Positions 24,601 to 32,283 are shown, counted from the first letter of the stretch. The stretch: DNA of 64,000 nt from Acidobacteriota bacterium (GCA_016700075.1 CP065000.1:1736001-1800000); one strand, 5' to 3'. Notes: a model not told the origin generated them from the letters alone. Numbers and translations: made by a program.

Positions 24601-25971
24601 GCGAGCCCGGGCACCTGTAACGATTCATTCGGCACGCGTGCTCCTTCGACCGGCGGAACGAGCCTCGGCAGCGGCACGACGAGCGTCGGATATTCGCAGG
24701 CGATCACGGGGCTGTCGGCTTCGACGACATATTATTTCTGCGCAATAGCTCAAAACTCTGAAGGCACGTCATTCGGTGCGGTTCAGCAGTTCACTACCAC
24801 AGCTCCGCCGCCGGCGGTGCAGTTCGCGGCTTCGACGTTCATGGATGATGAGTCGCAGAGTGCTGTGATCACGGTGACGAGGACAGGCAGTTTGGCTGTG
24901 GCGTCGAGCGTAGATGTCGTGCTGACGGACGGGACGGCGACAGGCGGTGCTGATTGCACGACGTCGGGTGTGGATTATGTTTACACGGGGCCGGTGACGC
25001 TGAACTTTGCGATCAATGACGATTCCGAGTCTTTCAGCGTACCTCTGTGCGGTGATGTGATCAATGAAGGCACAGAGACCGTGGATCTGTCTTTGACCAG
25101 CAACGTCAACGCCGACATCGGCTCGCCGAATACCGCGGTTCTGTTGATAAACGACACCGCATCGCAGTTCCGCAATGCGACAGCGATAGATATGTTCTTG
25201 GGAACGGCAGGATCACCGAATCCTTCGACCATCAACGTCACCGGCGGACCGACGGTCATAGGTTCAATGAGAGTTACTCTGTATGACCTGTCGCACGATA
25301 TCCCGGACAACATAGACATACTGCTCATAGGGCCGAACGGTGCAAAGTATGTGCTGATGGGCGATACCGGCGGGCCTTTCACTATAGATGTGAATTCGCC
25401 TGTAACGCTGAGCTTTACTGACAGTGCTGCGGCGGTGCTGCCTGATTCGAATGTGCTGACGACAGGCACATACCTGCCCACGACCTGCGAGACGCCTGTG
25501 ACGAACTTTGCGGGAGCTCCTGCAGGGCCGTACATCGAACCGGGCTGTGTCGTATCAAGGCCCGTCACGCAGACGATGTTCGGGGCATTCGGGCTGACAA
25601 GCCCTATGGGCAACTGGAACCTCTATGTCCGAGACGACAACGGCTCACCGCTCACAATGACGGCCATCGGAAGCATCGCAGGCGGTTGGGGACTGGAGTT
25701 CCTGCCTCCGACCGCAGCAGGTGTTGAAGTGTCAGGCCGCGTCCTCACATCTGACGGCAGAGGCTTACGCAACGCCACAGTGACGATGACCGACGGACAA
25801 GGCGTTACGCGATCCGCTGTCACATCCAGCTTCGGTTACTACCGTTTCGAGGGCGTGCCTGTGGGCGATTCGTTCGTGATGACGGTCAACTCACGCAGCT
25901 ACCGCTTCGTTCCCCGTGTTGTAACAGTCACCGATACGCTGACCGATGTCGATTTCGTGGGACTGGAGTGA
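21700..25971 (+). CDS. large modular cell-surface protein (Cys repeats, Fn3-like, Calx-beta, CNA-type)
   Basis: 1423 codons plus stop from the ATG at 21700, chosen for its GAGGAG site and signal peptide (MKNRRFRLAAVLLAAVIAVS, cleavage about residue 30). Residues 30-280 are an unassigned all-beta domain. Residues 299-502 are six 34-residue Cys-rich repeats. Residues 504-1034 are five roughly 106-residue Fn3-like units, each with a Cys pair in PGTCND and FCAIA contexts. About 1037-1150 is a Calx-beta domain (TFMDDESQSAVITVTRTGS). About 1150-1335 resembles a proprotein-convertase P domain, and 1338-1423 is a carboxypeptidase-regulatory fold (GRVLTSDGRGLRNATVTM). It is probably exported and displayed. 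No anchor or sorting signal was recognised. Confidence 0.85.
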   Translation: MKNRRFRLAAVLLAAVIAVSLPAITADAASQFGFVSTIGSFLGLESPESPVVEAAVPDTHGIDAVNSITALGIAFTENFDSMGFFQSAALPDGFAHSGVLTFTNVWNEDQIGTSQWAGTTGIGALTGTSTAGVYNFADGLRDSSTDRSLGILNSGSFTSPRSLFLRITNNTGSTIGSLDIAFDYEKYRSGSRAFDWTFFHGSTTAPATAATAGDQSYAADANNTTVFNPPTTISKSFTLSGLNIPNGSHYYLRWTLTGVGGSTNGQGLGIDNLGITAYGVPPVCPAGSWYNGTSCVAASPGFFVPTSGATSQTPCSAGTYQPNSGSTSCLFAPAGTFVSTTAATSPTLCSAGTFQPNVGQASCILAPAGTFVSTTGATAPTQCPSGRYQPNTGQTSCILASPGNFVATSGATSQTQCPVGTFQPNSGATSCLFAPAGSFVSTTGATASTQCAAGSYQPNTGQSSCMLASPGFYVPDPGATAQIACPAGTTSGTGATACTPLASPPIVSTDAATSVTATSATLNGTANPNGDAATGWFRYSTVSPGTCNDSFGTRAPSTGGTSLGSGTSGVPYSFGITGLVAGTQYFFCAIAQNSGGTSFGAVQTFTPVGPPTVTTNAATSVTAITATVSGLATPNGSATTAWFRYSATDPGTCNDTFGTRAPTTGGASLGSGTSPTAYNRSITGLIPATTYYFCAIAQNAEGTSFGSVLSFTTLANAPTVGTSAANGFVSGGATLNGFANPGGAATTGWFRYSTTNPGTCNDSFGTRAPLSGGTSLGSGTTSGPFSQSITGLVTGTIYFYCAIAENSIGKSFGTVMGLIAQDAPTVTTNAATAVTASVATLNGAANPNGSATTGWFRYSTTDPGTCNDTFGTRAPTSGGSSLGSGTSLANYSQAIAGLAPATTYYYCAIASNAIGTEFGSVLSFTTNALPPTVSTSAATLVTNSSAQLNGSANPGGAETTGWYRYATASPGTCNDSFGTRAPSTGGTSLGSGTTSVGYSQAITGLSASTTYYFCAIAQNSEGTSFGAVQQFTTTAPPPAVQFAASTFMDDESQSAVITVTRTGSLAVASSVDVVLTDGTATGGADCTTSGVDYVYTGPVTLNFAINDDSESFSVPLCGDVINEGTETVDLSLTSNVNADIGSPNTAVLLINDTASQFRNATAIDMFLGTAGSPNPSTINVTGGPTVIGSMRVTLYDLSHDIPDNIDILLIGPNGAKYVLMGDTGGPFTIDVNSPVTLSFTDSAAAVLPDSNVLTTGTYLPTTCETPVTNFAGAPAGPYIEPGCVVSRPVTQTMFGAFGLTSPMGNWNLYVRDDNGSPLTMTAIGSIAGGWGLEFLPPTAAGVEVSGRVLTSDGRGLRNATVTMTDGQGVTRSAVTSSFGYYRFEGVPVGDSFVMTVNSRSYRFVPRVVTVTDTLTDVDFVGLE
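22594..23205 (+). repeat. six in-frame 102-bp repeats (34-residue Cys-rich units)
   Basis: Six units of exactly 34 codons with consensus SPG-FV-TSGAT-T-C-AGTYQPN-G-TSC--A, each with two Cys. Units 1 and 4 resemble each other (TSGATSQT, SCLFA), as do 3 and 5 (VSTTGATA, QPNTGQ), so a three-unit block seems to have been duplicated. The pattern is like the Cys-rich stalks of TNFR/GCC2-GCC3-type repeats. Exact periodicity makes length variation by recombination likely. Confidence 0.85.
23209..24810 (+). repeat. five in-frame repeats of about 318 bp (Fn3-like units)
   Basis: Units start near 23209, 23527, 23851, 24163 and 24487. Each reads P-TV-T-AAT-VT--A-LNG-ANP-G, then TGWFRYST-PGTCND-FGTRAP and GG-SLGSGT, ending TYYFCAIAQN--GTSFG. 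The GTRAP and LGSGT cores are close to identical at DNA level. The paired Cys in every unit suggests one disulfide per domain in the periplasm or outside the cell. Confidence 0.85.
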
Positions 25972-26004
25972 CACGTCGGACCGCAGGCTGCCAGCATGCA
26001 TCTT

Positions 26005-26033
26005 GTCAGAACCACCTGCGGCAGCGGATGGTT
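26005..26033. repeat. module B hairpin, copy 1
   Basis: A 29-base unit starting GTCAGAACCACCTGCGG and ending ATGGTT. AACCA pairs with TGGTT around the GCGG core. The next copy lies exactly 63 bases downstream. The same module occurs twice inside the ABC transporter gene at 58633-58738. Confidence 0.75.
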
Positions 26034-26067
26034 GTTCGCCGGACCGCAGGCTGCCAGCCTGCATCTT

Positions 26068-26096
26068 GTCAGAACCACCTGCGGTAGCGGGTGGTT
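26068..26096. repeat. module B hairpin, copy 2
   Basis: GTCAGAACCACCTGCGGTAG then CGGGTGGTT. The stem AACCACC/GGTGGTT is perfect. This copy is identical to the one at 26379 and to the reverse complement of the second intragenic copy at 58710-58738. Confidence 0.8.
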
Positions 26097-26212
26097 GTTC
26101 GCCGGACCGCAGGCTGGTGGCCTGCAATGTATTATAGCAAGAGCAACCAAGCTGCCTGCGGTCCGACAGAATTGCCCGCTCTTTGAAGCGGGGTATTTTG
26201 TTAAAGAACGAA

Positions 26213-26352
26213 GTTGCAGAGGCCCGCGCGTAAGCAAGGGCGATAGCGAACGACCAAAGCATACAAAATGATCACAGGCATCTTCCGGCGAAGCTCCTCC
26301 CGTATGACGACGCTCCGGATATCGCCCTTGCTTACGCGCGGGCTTCTGCAAC
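26213..26352. repeat. 140-bp inverted-end element (copy 2)
   Basis: The left end GTTGCAGAGGCCCGCGCGTA continues AGCAAGGGCGATA; the right end is its reverse complement apart from one base (GCTTCTGCAAC). The interior begins GCGAACGACCAAAGCATACA and ends CGCTCCGGA. It has exactly the length of copy 1 at 21269 and the reverse orientation. Confidence 0.82.
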
Positions 26353-26378
26353 CTCAGCAGGCTTCCAGCCTGCATCTT

Positions 26379-26407
26379 GTCAGAACCACCTGCGGTAGCG
26401 GGTGGTT
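26379..26407. repeat. module B hairpin, copy 3
   Basis: A 29-base copy identical to that at 26068, preceded by a shortened module A (GCAGGCTTCCAGCCTGC) and lying directly after the 140-base element. It marks the start of the second round of the duplicated block. Confidence 0.78.
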
Positions 26408-26451
26408 GTTCGCCGGCCCGCAACCAAGCTGCCTGCGGTCCGACAGAACTG

Positions 26452-26480
26452 CCCCGCTCTTAACGAGCGGGGTATTTTGT
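26452..26480 (+). terminator. terminator-like hairpin within the repeat cluster
   Basis: CCCCGCTC (26452-26459) pairs with GAGCGGGG (26465-26472) over a 5-base loop, followed by TATTTTGTT. A weaker copy lies at about 26174-26203. As the cluster follows the stop of the surface protein gene, these hairpins may end its transcript. Confidence 0.45.
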
Positions 26481-26491
26481 TGAAGAACGAA

Positions 26492-26628
26492 GTTGCAGAG
26501 GCCCGCGCGTAAGCAAGGGCGATAGCGAACGACCAAAGCATACAAGATGATCACAGGCATCTTCCGGCAAAGCTCCTCCCGCATGACGCTCCGGATATCG
26601 CCCTTGCTTACGCGCGGGCCTCTGCAAC
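26492..26628. repeat. 137-bp inverted-end element (copy 3)
   Basis: Both 33-base ends are perfect inverse copies (GTTGCAGAGGCCCGCGCGTA...). The interior matches copy 2 closely (GCGAACGACCAAAGCATACA, AAGATGATCACAGGCATC) with a 3-base deletion. Copies 2 and 3 are therefore a recent duplication, while copy 1 at 21269 is older. Confidence 0.82.
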
Positions 26629-26692
26629 CTCTGCAGGCTGGCAGCCTGCGGTCCGACAAGAATGCATCACCTGCCGAAGCGGATGGTTCTTG

Positions 26693-27556
26693 CTATTTTG
26701 TCTTCTCGATGTGTTTTACGAGGTCGGCGGCCTTGTTACGGGCCATAAGCGGGAGCCGCTCGTCCGACGCAAGCTGTGTGAGGAAAGGGACCAGATTTTT
26801 CGGATCTGAGATGTCGTTTCTCTTGACGTAGCTTTCGATCAGGTTCATCAGGCCGGGCGACTGCAGCGGCTGGTTGTCGCGAGCTGATGCTATCTCGAAC
26901 CGCCAAGTGAATTCATTTGCGATACGGCGATATTCGTCCATCAAGGCTTTCGCCTGTTTGTTGTCCGTCCAGTTATAGCGTGCTGTGCGTTCGCGGCCCA
27001 TCCGACGAAGCGTCAGTTCGATGGTGCCCATGTGCGAGTAGTCACGAGGAACCTGGTAGCTTTCGGTCGAGTTCAGAAAATCGAGAGCTTCGAATGCCGA
27101 ACGCAGCGACGACATCGTTTTTGCTGTGAGCGACAGCGGGTCGGTTATCTCTTCATCGTAGCCGAGTTTCTTGAATGTGAAGGTTCCTTTACCGGAAGCG
27201 TCGTGTTCGATGACGACGCGTTCGTATGTAAAACCCGGACGAATGAATACGTACGTATATTCGGGCCTCTCTTGAGCGGCGGGAACAATGATCGGTTGGG
27301 CCTGCTGAGCCGAAGGGGCCGCGGGCCGCGAGTTTTTTTTCGGCTCCTCTTTTGGAACCTCAGTTACTACGGGCACTGCCGCAGGCTTAGGAGTCTCTTC
27401 CACGACCGTGACCGCGGCCTTTGCGGGCTTGCGTTTTGCCGCTTTTGCCTTTGTTTGGGAAAAAACGTCGGAGTCGAACACGAATACGCTACCCGCAATA
27501 ACCGACGCCGCAAATGCGGCCCTCCAACCTATCGATCTTTCCGAGAAATTCGCCAT
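26693..27556 (-). CDS. exported hypothetical protein with Pro/Lys-rich linker
   Basis: 287 residues from the ATG at 27556, chosen because longer readings run into smc in another frame and because it opens with a signal-anchor-like segment (residues 10-30, WRAAFAASVIAGSVFVF). Residues 35-105 are a low-complexity Lys/Pro/Ala linker. The rest is a folded domain with FIRPGFTYERVVIEHDASGK, then GTFTFKKLGYDEEITDPLSL and a helical end. I recognise no family. It follows smc by 70 bases on the same strand. Confidence 0.7.
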   Translation of the reverse strand: MANFSERSIGWRAAFAASVIAGSVFVFDSDVFSQTKAKAAKRKPAKAAVTVVEETPKPAAVPVVTEVPKEEPKKNSRPAAPSAQQAQPIIVPAAQERPEYTYVFIRPGFTYERVVIEHDASGKGTFTFKKLGYDEEITDPLSLTAKTMSSLRSAFEALDFLNSTESYQVPRDYSHMGTIELTLRRMGRERTARYNWTDNKQAKALMDEYRRIANEFTWRFEIASARDNQPLQSPGLMNLIESYVKRNDISDPKNLVPFLTQLASDERLPLMARNKAADLVKHIEKTK

Positions 27557-27626
27557 TATACTGCTGCCCTGCAACGCACCTATGATGCGGCGGGCAAACA
27601 GGAAGTTTACAACATCGGTGTGAAGT

Positions 27627-30600
27627 TTAATCAAACTTGACGGAGACAATTTTCGAAACGCCGGGCTCCTGCATCGTGACGCCGTAGAGCGCACGTGCGG
27701 CCTCCATCGTCTTTTTGTTGTGCGTGATGACGATGAATTGCGTTCTTTCAGACATATCGGCGACCTTTTGCGCAAAGCGGCCGACGTTCGCGTCATCCAG
27801 CGGAGCATCTACCTCGTCAAGCAGACAGAAAGGCGACGGACGGTATTTGAAGATCGCAAGTACTAGCGCAATGGCTGTCATCGCCTTTTCGCCGCCGGAG
27901 AGAAGTAGAATGTTTTGAAGACGTTTGCCCGGCGGCTGCGCGACTATTTCTATGCCTGCATCCAGAATATCGTCGGACTCAAGCAGCGTCATCTCGCCCT
28001 GTCCGCCGCCGAATAGCTCGCGGAAAAATTCGGTGAAATTCTGATTGATCGCTTCAAATGCCGTCTTGAAACGCTCGCGTGAACGCTGCTTTATCTCACG
28101 AAGTGCCTCTTCGGTCGCGGCTATGCTGTCAACTATGTCCTGCCGCTGCGATGTAAGGAACTGATGCCGCTCTTCTGCCTCGGCCAGCTCCTCGAGAGCG
28201 AGCATGTTTATCGCTCCGAATCCCTCCAGCCTGTCGCGAAGATCGTCCGCGTGACGACGAGTTTCGGCAAGGTCGAGTTCTTCCGGCAGTTCGACCTCCG
28301 CCATCAGGTCGTTAATGGCGATGTTGAGTTCGTGGACGCAATTCTCTGAAACGTTCTTCAGCTCGGTCGCCGCCTCTGCCTGACGCACTTCGATCTCGGC
28401 ACGGCGGTCGCGTGCCTCGGCTGCCTGCCGATTAAGCTCGGCGAGTTCTTCGCTCGCCCGATCCGACGCTTCGCGTGCGGCCGACAAAGCCGCTATGGCA
28501 TCGGCGATCTCGGTGTCCTCGCGTTCCACCTCGACACCTGAATTCGCGATGCGGTCAGTGATCGCTGTGATCTCTTCATGAAGCGAGCGTATCTTGCCCT
28601 CTGCCTCGGCAAGCTCGACCGACTGCAGATTGAGCCGGCTTTCAAATTCGCGGCTTTCGTTCTCGACACGCCGCAGAGCATTCACGGCGGCACGCCTGCG
28701 TTCGTCCGAGGTCGCGGCCGTCATGCGCTTTTCATTGAGAACGGCGTCAGCGGCATGCGTCCGCGAACGTGCCTCCGCCAATGATCCGGCGAGTGCTTCG
28801 ATCCCGCTGCTCGCCTCTGTCAGGGCTTTTTCTGCTTCGGTTTTTCCGCTTAGGGCCTCGGCCTTTCGTTCCTCGATCTCGGCGAGTTCCGAGCGGATCT
28901 GGCCCGCCTCGTCAGCGACCAATTTCCGATGCCGTTCGGCACGCTCTATCTCTTCTTTCGCGGCGAGGACCTGTATCTGCAGCCCATGAATACCGCGATC
29001 GACCTTGATGATCAGGGACTGCAGGTCGACCATCTTGCTTTCACTCTCGATCAGACGGCTTCGTGCAGATTCGACCTTTGCGACCGATGCCTCGATGTCG
29101 CCGACGAGCCGACGCGTGTCTTTCGCAAGCTGTGTAAGTTCGCGTTTGAATGCCAGCAGCGAGTCATTCTGGCCTGCAGCGTTTCCGTCACCGCTGATGA
29201 ACAGCCGTCCGCCGATCAAAATATCGCCCGAGCGGTCAACGTAAACGCCCGTGCCCGCGTTTCCATTGGACGGCAGGGCATCGACCAGCTGGGCAGACAT
29301 CTCGCGGGCGAAAACGCCGCTGAGTGCATCGGCAGTTCTCTTCGAAATGCCGAGAACGCCCGCAATGCCTTCTGCGGGCTCTTCGTTCTGTTCCGACGGC
29401 GGAAGGACGACCATCGCCGCACGGCCTATACCCTGCGAACGCAGCCACGCGGTCGCGCGTTTCGCGTCATCGACGGATTCGACACAGATGGCCTCAAGCC
29501 ACGGCCCGAATAGCGATTCGATCGCCGATTCGGCATCGGGCGTGACGTGCAGGCGGTCAGCCAATACGCCGTGAAAACGGACGCCGATCTCATCCGCAGA
29601 GTTCAGAATCTTTTGCACCTGCGGAGCGTAAACGGCACGCTTTTCTTCGAGTTCCTTGAGCGTCTCAAGCCGATGTTTCTTTGCCGAATGCTCCTCCTGA
29701 AGAGCCTGCAAGGCCGATTCCGCGGCACGCAAAGCGTCGCGGTCGGCCGCGGTTTCGGCCATCAGCGTTTCCTTTTCGGCATTTAGCGATATTAGCTTTG
29801 CCTCTTCCTCGGCAAGGTTCGCCGCAAGTTCCTCCGCGGTCTTCTGATTTGCAGTGAATGCACCGGCCGCACGTTCGCCTTCGACATCGAGGCCCGCGGC
29901 ACGGTCGTTCAAACGACGAATGTTGTTGTCGAGCTGTTTTGCGATCTCGTCAAAACGCTCGGCAGCGGCGGTGTGCTGTATGAGATGCGTGCGGAGTTCG
30001 TCGAGCTTTGTCTCGATCTCAGCCAGAGCTGACGCCTCGCGTGCATGCACCTCTTCGGCATGTGTGAGCTCCTCGTGGACCTGTTGATAGGCCGCCGTTT
30101 CACGCTGTTCGTCCCCACGCAGGCGTTCTATCTCCGTAGCGAGCAGCTCGATCCGCTGTTTGCTTGCCGCGATCTCGCCGCGAAGACTTTCGCAACGTGT
30201 ATTCAGCGAAACAAGCTGATCTGATTTATACAGATGCTCGCGTTCGGCACGATCGCGTTCGAGGGCATTGTGCGAATGTATCTTCCGCAACTCCGCGAGG
30301 CTTTCCTCTGCTGTGCGCGAACGAAGTGTCTGCTCCTTTGCCGCGTTCTCCTTGTCCGCGAGCTGCTGGTGCAGGGCCTCTTCTTCCTTCGACGCTTCGG
30401 CAAGGCGCTGTCTCAACTCATCGGAAAGCTGTGCGAAATGGCGGCCTTCGGCTGCATAAAGCGTGCGGAGCAGGCCGCGGAATTCTTCCTGCAGCAGCTT
30501 GAAACGTCGGGTTTTGGCGGCCTGCCTGCGAAGTGAATTCACCCGCGTTTCGACCTCTGAAACGATATCGTAAATGCGGGCGAGATTGGTCTTTGCAGAT

Positions 30601-31436
30601 TCCAGACGCGATTCAGCAGCACGCTGGCGGGCTCGGAATTTTGAGATGCCGGCCGCCTCTTCGATCAGGCTGCGTCGGTCTGCAGGCTTGGCAGAGAGTA
30701 TTTGTCCGATGCGTCCCTGCTCGATGATCGCGTAATGAGCTCCCGACAGGCCGGTTCCTGCGAACAGGTCCGTAATGTCGCGCAGACGGCATGTCTTGCC
30801 GTTGAGCATATATTCGCTCTCGCCCGAAAGATAAAGCCGACGAGTGACGGAAACCGCCTCGCCGGGAGCGAAATCCAACGCGAATGAACGCGGCCGCCAA
30901 TGGCGTTTTGTCTTTACCTTTGTCTGGACGACCTGAGCGGAACCCACCGCAAGTGCCTTCACCGTCTCGATCTGTTCAGATTCCGCTGCCTCAGTTTTCT
31001 CCGGCTGATCCGCGTCAGGTTCTGCGATGGCTTCGACAAGTTCGGCCGCTTCTTCAGGTTCCGGGTCGATGCCCTCGATCTCATTCATGTCGACCGAGGC
31101 ATCGTCTATGGAACTGAGGCGCTCATCGATGTCCTCAAGCTCGCCTTCGTCGATGTCGAACGTCGAATCATCGCGAACAAGATGCAGGACGACCTCTGCC
31201 ATTCCTCCCGGTTTTCGGTCTTTCGTCCCTGCGAAAACGACGTCTTTCATCTCGCCGCCGCGAAGGCTTTTCGCGCGCTGTTCTCCCAGGACCCAGGAAA
31301 TTGCGTCGGATACATTCGATTTGCCGCAACCGTTCGGCCCGACGACGGCAGTGATGCCGTTGCCGGTAAAGACTATCTCGGTGTGGTCGGCAAAGGACTT
31401 GAAACCGGTGATCTCGAGGCGCTGGAGCTTAAACAT
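27627..31436 (-). CDS. smc: chromosome segregation ATPase SMC, with an acidic head insert
   Basis: 1269 residues. The Walker A site GPNGCGKSNVSDAISW is near residue 32, the hinge at about 625-745 (GVLADRLHVTPDAESAIESL to GDILIGGRLF), coiled coils lie on either side, and the C-terminal head has LLSGGEKAMTAIALVLA and FCLLDEVDAPLDDANV. It folds and segregates chromosomes with ScpAB. Odd feature: about residues 90-185 are an acidic, Glu/Asp/Ala-rich stretch ending in a basic patch (KVKTKRHWRPR), placed inside the N-terminal head between VLHLVRDD and SVTRRLYLSGESEYM. Normal SMC has only a short loop there, so the protein is longer than usual. Confidence 0.96.
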   Translation of the reverse strand: MFKLQRLEITGFKSFADHTEIVFTGNGITAVVGPNGCGKSNVSDAISWVLGEQRAKSLRGGEMKDVVFAGTKDRKPGGMAEVVLHLVRDDSTFDIDEGELEDIDERLSSIDDASVDMNEIEGIDPEPEEAAELVEAIAEPDADQPEKTEAAESEQIETVKALAVGSAQVVQTKVKTKRHWRPRSFALDFAPGEAVSVTRRLYLSGESEYMLNGKTCRLRDITDLFAGTGLSGAHYAIIEQGRIGQILSAKPADRRSLIEEAAGISKFRARQRAAESRLESAKTNLARIYDIVSEVETRVNSLRRQAAKTRRFKLLQEEFRGLLRTLYAAEGRHFAQLSDELRQRLAEASKEEEALHQQLADKENAAKEQTLRSRTAEESLAELRKIHSHNALERDRAEREHLYKSDQLVSLNTRCESLRGEIAASKQRIELLATEIERLRGDEQRETAAYQQVHEELTHAEEVHAREASALAEIETKLDELRTHLIQHTAAAERFDEIAKQLDNNIRRLNDRAAGLDVEGERAAGAFTANQKTAEELAANLAEEEAKLISLNAEKETLMAETAADRDALRAAESALQALQEEHSAKKHRLETLKELEEKRAVYAPQVQKILNSADEIGVRFHGVLADRLHVTPDAESAIESLFGPWLEAICVESVDDAKRATAWLRSQGIGRAAMVVLPPSEQNEEPAEGIAGVLGISKRTADALSGVFAREMSAQLVDALPSNGNAGTGVYVDRSGDILIGGRLFISGDGNAAGQNDSLLAFKRELTQLAKDTRRLVGDIEASVAKVESARSRLIESESKMVDLQSLIIKVDRGIHGLQIQVLAAKEEIERAERHRKLVADEAGQIRSELAEIEERKAEALSGKTEAEKALTEASSGIEALAGSLAEARSRTHAADAVLNEKRMTAATSDERRRAAVNALRRVENESREFESRLNLQSVELAEAEGKIRSLHEEITAITDRIANSGVEVEREDTEIADAIAALSAAREASDRASEELAELNRQAAEARDRRAEIEVRQAEAATELKNVSENCVHELNIAINDLMAEVELPEELDLAETRRHADDLRDRLEGFGAINMLALEELAEAEERHQFLTSQRQDIVDSIAATEEALREIKQRSRERFKTAFEAINQNFTEFFRELFGGGQGEMTLLESDDILDAGIEIVAQPPGKRLQNILLLSGGEKAMTAIALVLAIFKYRPSPFCLLDEVDAPLDDANVGRFAQKVADMSERTQFIVITHNKKTMEAARALYGVTMQEPGVSKIVSVKFD

Positions 31437-31438
31437 TC

Positions 31439-31492
31439 TATAGTGCTCTTGATTTAAAGAAGCACTATATTTTGTGGCATTTGTAGTGTTAA
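31439..31492 (-). promoter_or_regulatory. smc promoter with a palindrome over the -10
   Basis: On the minus strand TTAACA (31492-31487) and TATAGT (31469-31464) are 17 bases apart, a good housekeeping promoter 28 bases before the smc ATG. A perfect 9-base inverted repeat TATAGTGCT-N13-AGCACTATA (31439-31469) starts at the -10 and covers the start of the transcript. It could be an operator or a 5' hairpin on the mRNA. Confidence 0.6.
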
Positions 31493-31521
31493 GTCAACCT
31501 TAATTTCGCGGCTCAGCGTCC

Positions 31522-32283
31522 TTAGATCATTTCGCTCCCGACGTCACGCAGCCCCTGCTTTTCGGCTCGTTCATGGTCAAGTTCGGTGAGGACGTCGAGC
31601 AGAAAATTCGTATTGTTGGAAACCACGATCACGACCGGAAATTCCTGTTGTGATGTGGAAAATTCAAAAGTACCGCCGTTGATCTCGATAAGATCGCGAA
31701 AAGCCGTCTGTCCGTTGTGCCCATTGCATTCCGCATCGACGATCTTGCCTTCGTTGAACGCGACATTGCCCATGTGCAGGTCAGATTTTATGACGAGCAA
31801 GCCAGTCATTTTCGCACTTTCGATGACCTGAACCGCGTCAAACAGGCTGACGTAAGCAAGGTTTCCTGCAAAAGTGACGTCGGTACGTATCTGCTGCGGT
31901 TTTCGGTCGCGGCCTTCGGCAAACTCGGGCCTGCGTGCACGCCGGATCGCCTCGAGTCCCGGAGCTACTGAAATGCGCGGGTCGAGCAGCTTTGCCTCTT
32001 GCAGGCGGTCGTAGGCGATGTCGAAATCTTCGCGAGCGATGTATAAGCTGACAAGAGCCAAACATTGCCGTGCGGCCTCGCTAAGGTTCTTTTGCCGGAC
32101 GCAGATATCCCGCATCTTTTCACGCAGCGGTATTGACCGCGGACTGCGTTCGATCGACGCTCGGAGCAGGTCAAAGGCCTTCTCAGGCGAACTGTATTTG
32201 ATGAACAGATCCGCATCGAGAAGTACGGATTCGATGGTGGTTTCGGTGACGGGCAGCGACGGAGATTCGAGGACCTGATTCAT
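31522..32283 (-). CDS. DUF4388 (PatA-like) protein with N-terminal TPR-like helices
   Basis: 253 residues from the ATG at 32283, which gives a sensible opening (MNQVLESPSLPV). Residues 15-105 are helical TPR-like repeats (FIKYSSPEKAFDLLRASIER, then EAARQCLALVSLYIA). Residues 135-240 are a DUF4388 domain: TFAGNLAYVSLFDAVQVIES, TGLLVIKSDLHMGNVAFNEG and IVDAECNGHNGQTAFRDLI are the family's hallmarks. DUF4388 proteins sit beside two-component or gliding systems; the role here is unknown. It lies between smc and the TonB receptor. Confidence 0.82.
   Translation of the reverse strand: MNQVLESPSLPVTETTIESVLLDADLFIKYSSPEKAFDLLRASIERSPRSIPLREKMRDICVRQKNLSEAARQCLALVSLYIAREDFDIAYDRLQEAKLLDPRISVAPGLEAIRRARRPEFAEGRDRKPQQIRTDVTFAGNLAYVSLFDAVQVIESAKMTGLLVIKSDLHMGNVAFNEGKIVDAECNGHNGQTAFRDLIEINGGTFEFSTSQQEFPVVIVVSNNTNFLLDVLTELDHERAEKQGLRDVGSEMI

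Larger units (their letters stand above)
25972..26692. repeat. 721-base composite repeat cluster
   Basis: This spacer between the surface protein and the minus-strand gene at 26693 is almost wholly repetitive. Order: two tandem 63-base units (module A plus module B), a partial third unit, the GTCCGACAGAA-CCCGCTC-GCGGGG block, a 140-base inverted element, a further A-B unit, the CCCGCTC block again, a 137-base inverted element, and a last partial module A. The block from about 26150 recurs about 279 bases later, so the cluster grew by segmental duplication. No gene is contained. Confidence 0.85.

Noticed and set aside
25972..26692. Repeat cluster considered as a CRISPR array
   Set aside because: Units are hairpins of different kinds with no uniform unique spacers, and no cas genes are present.
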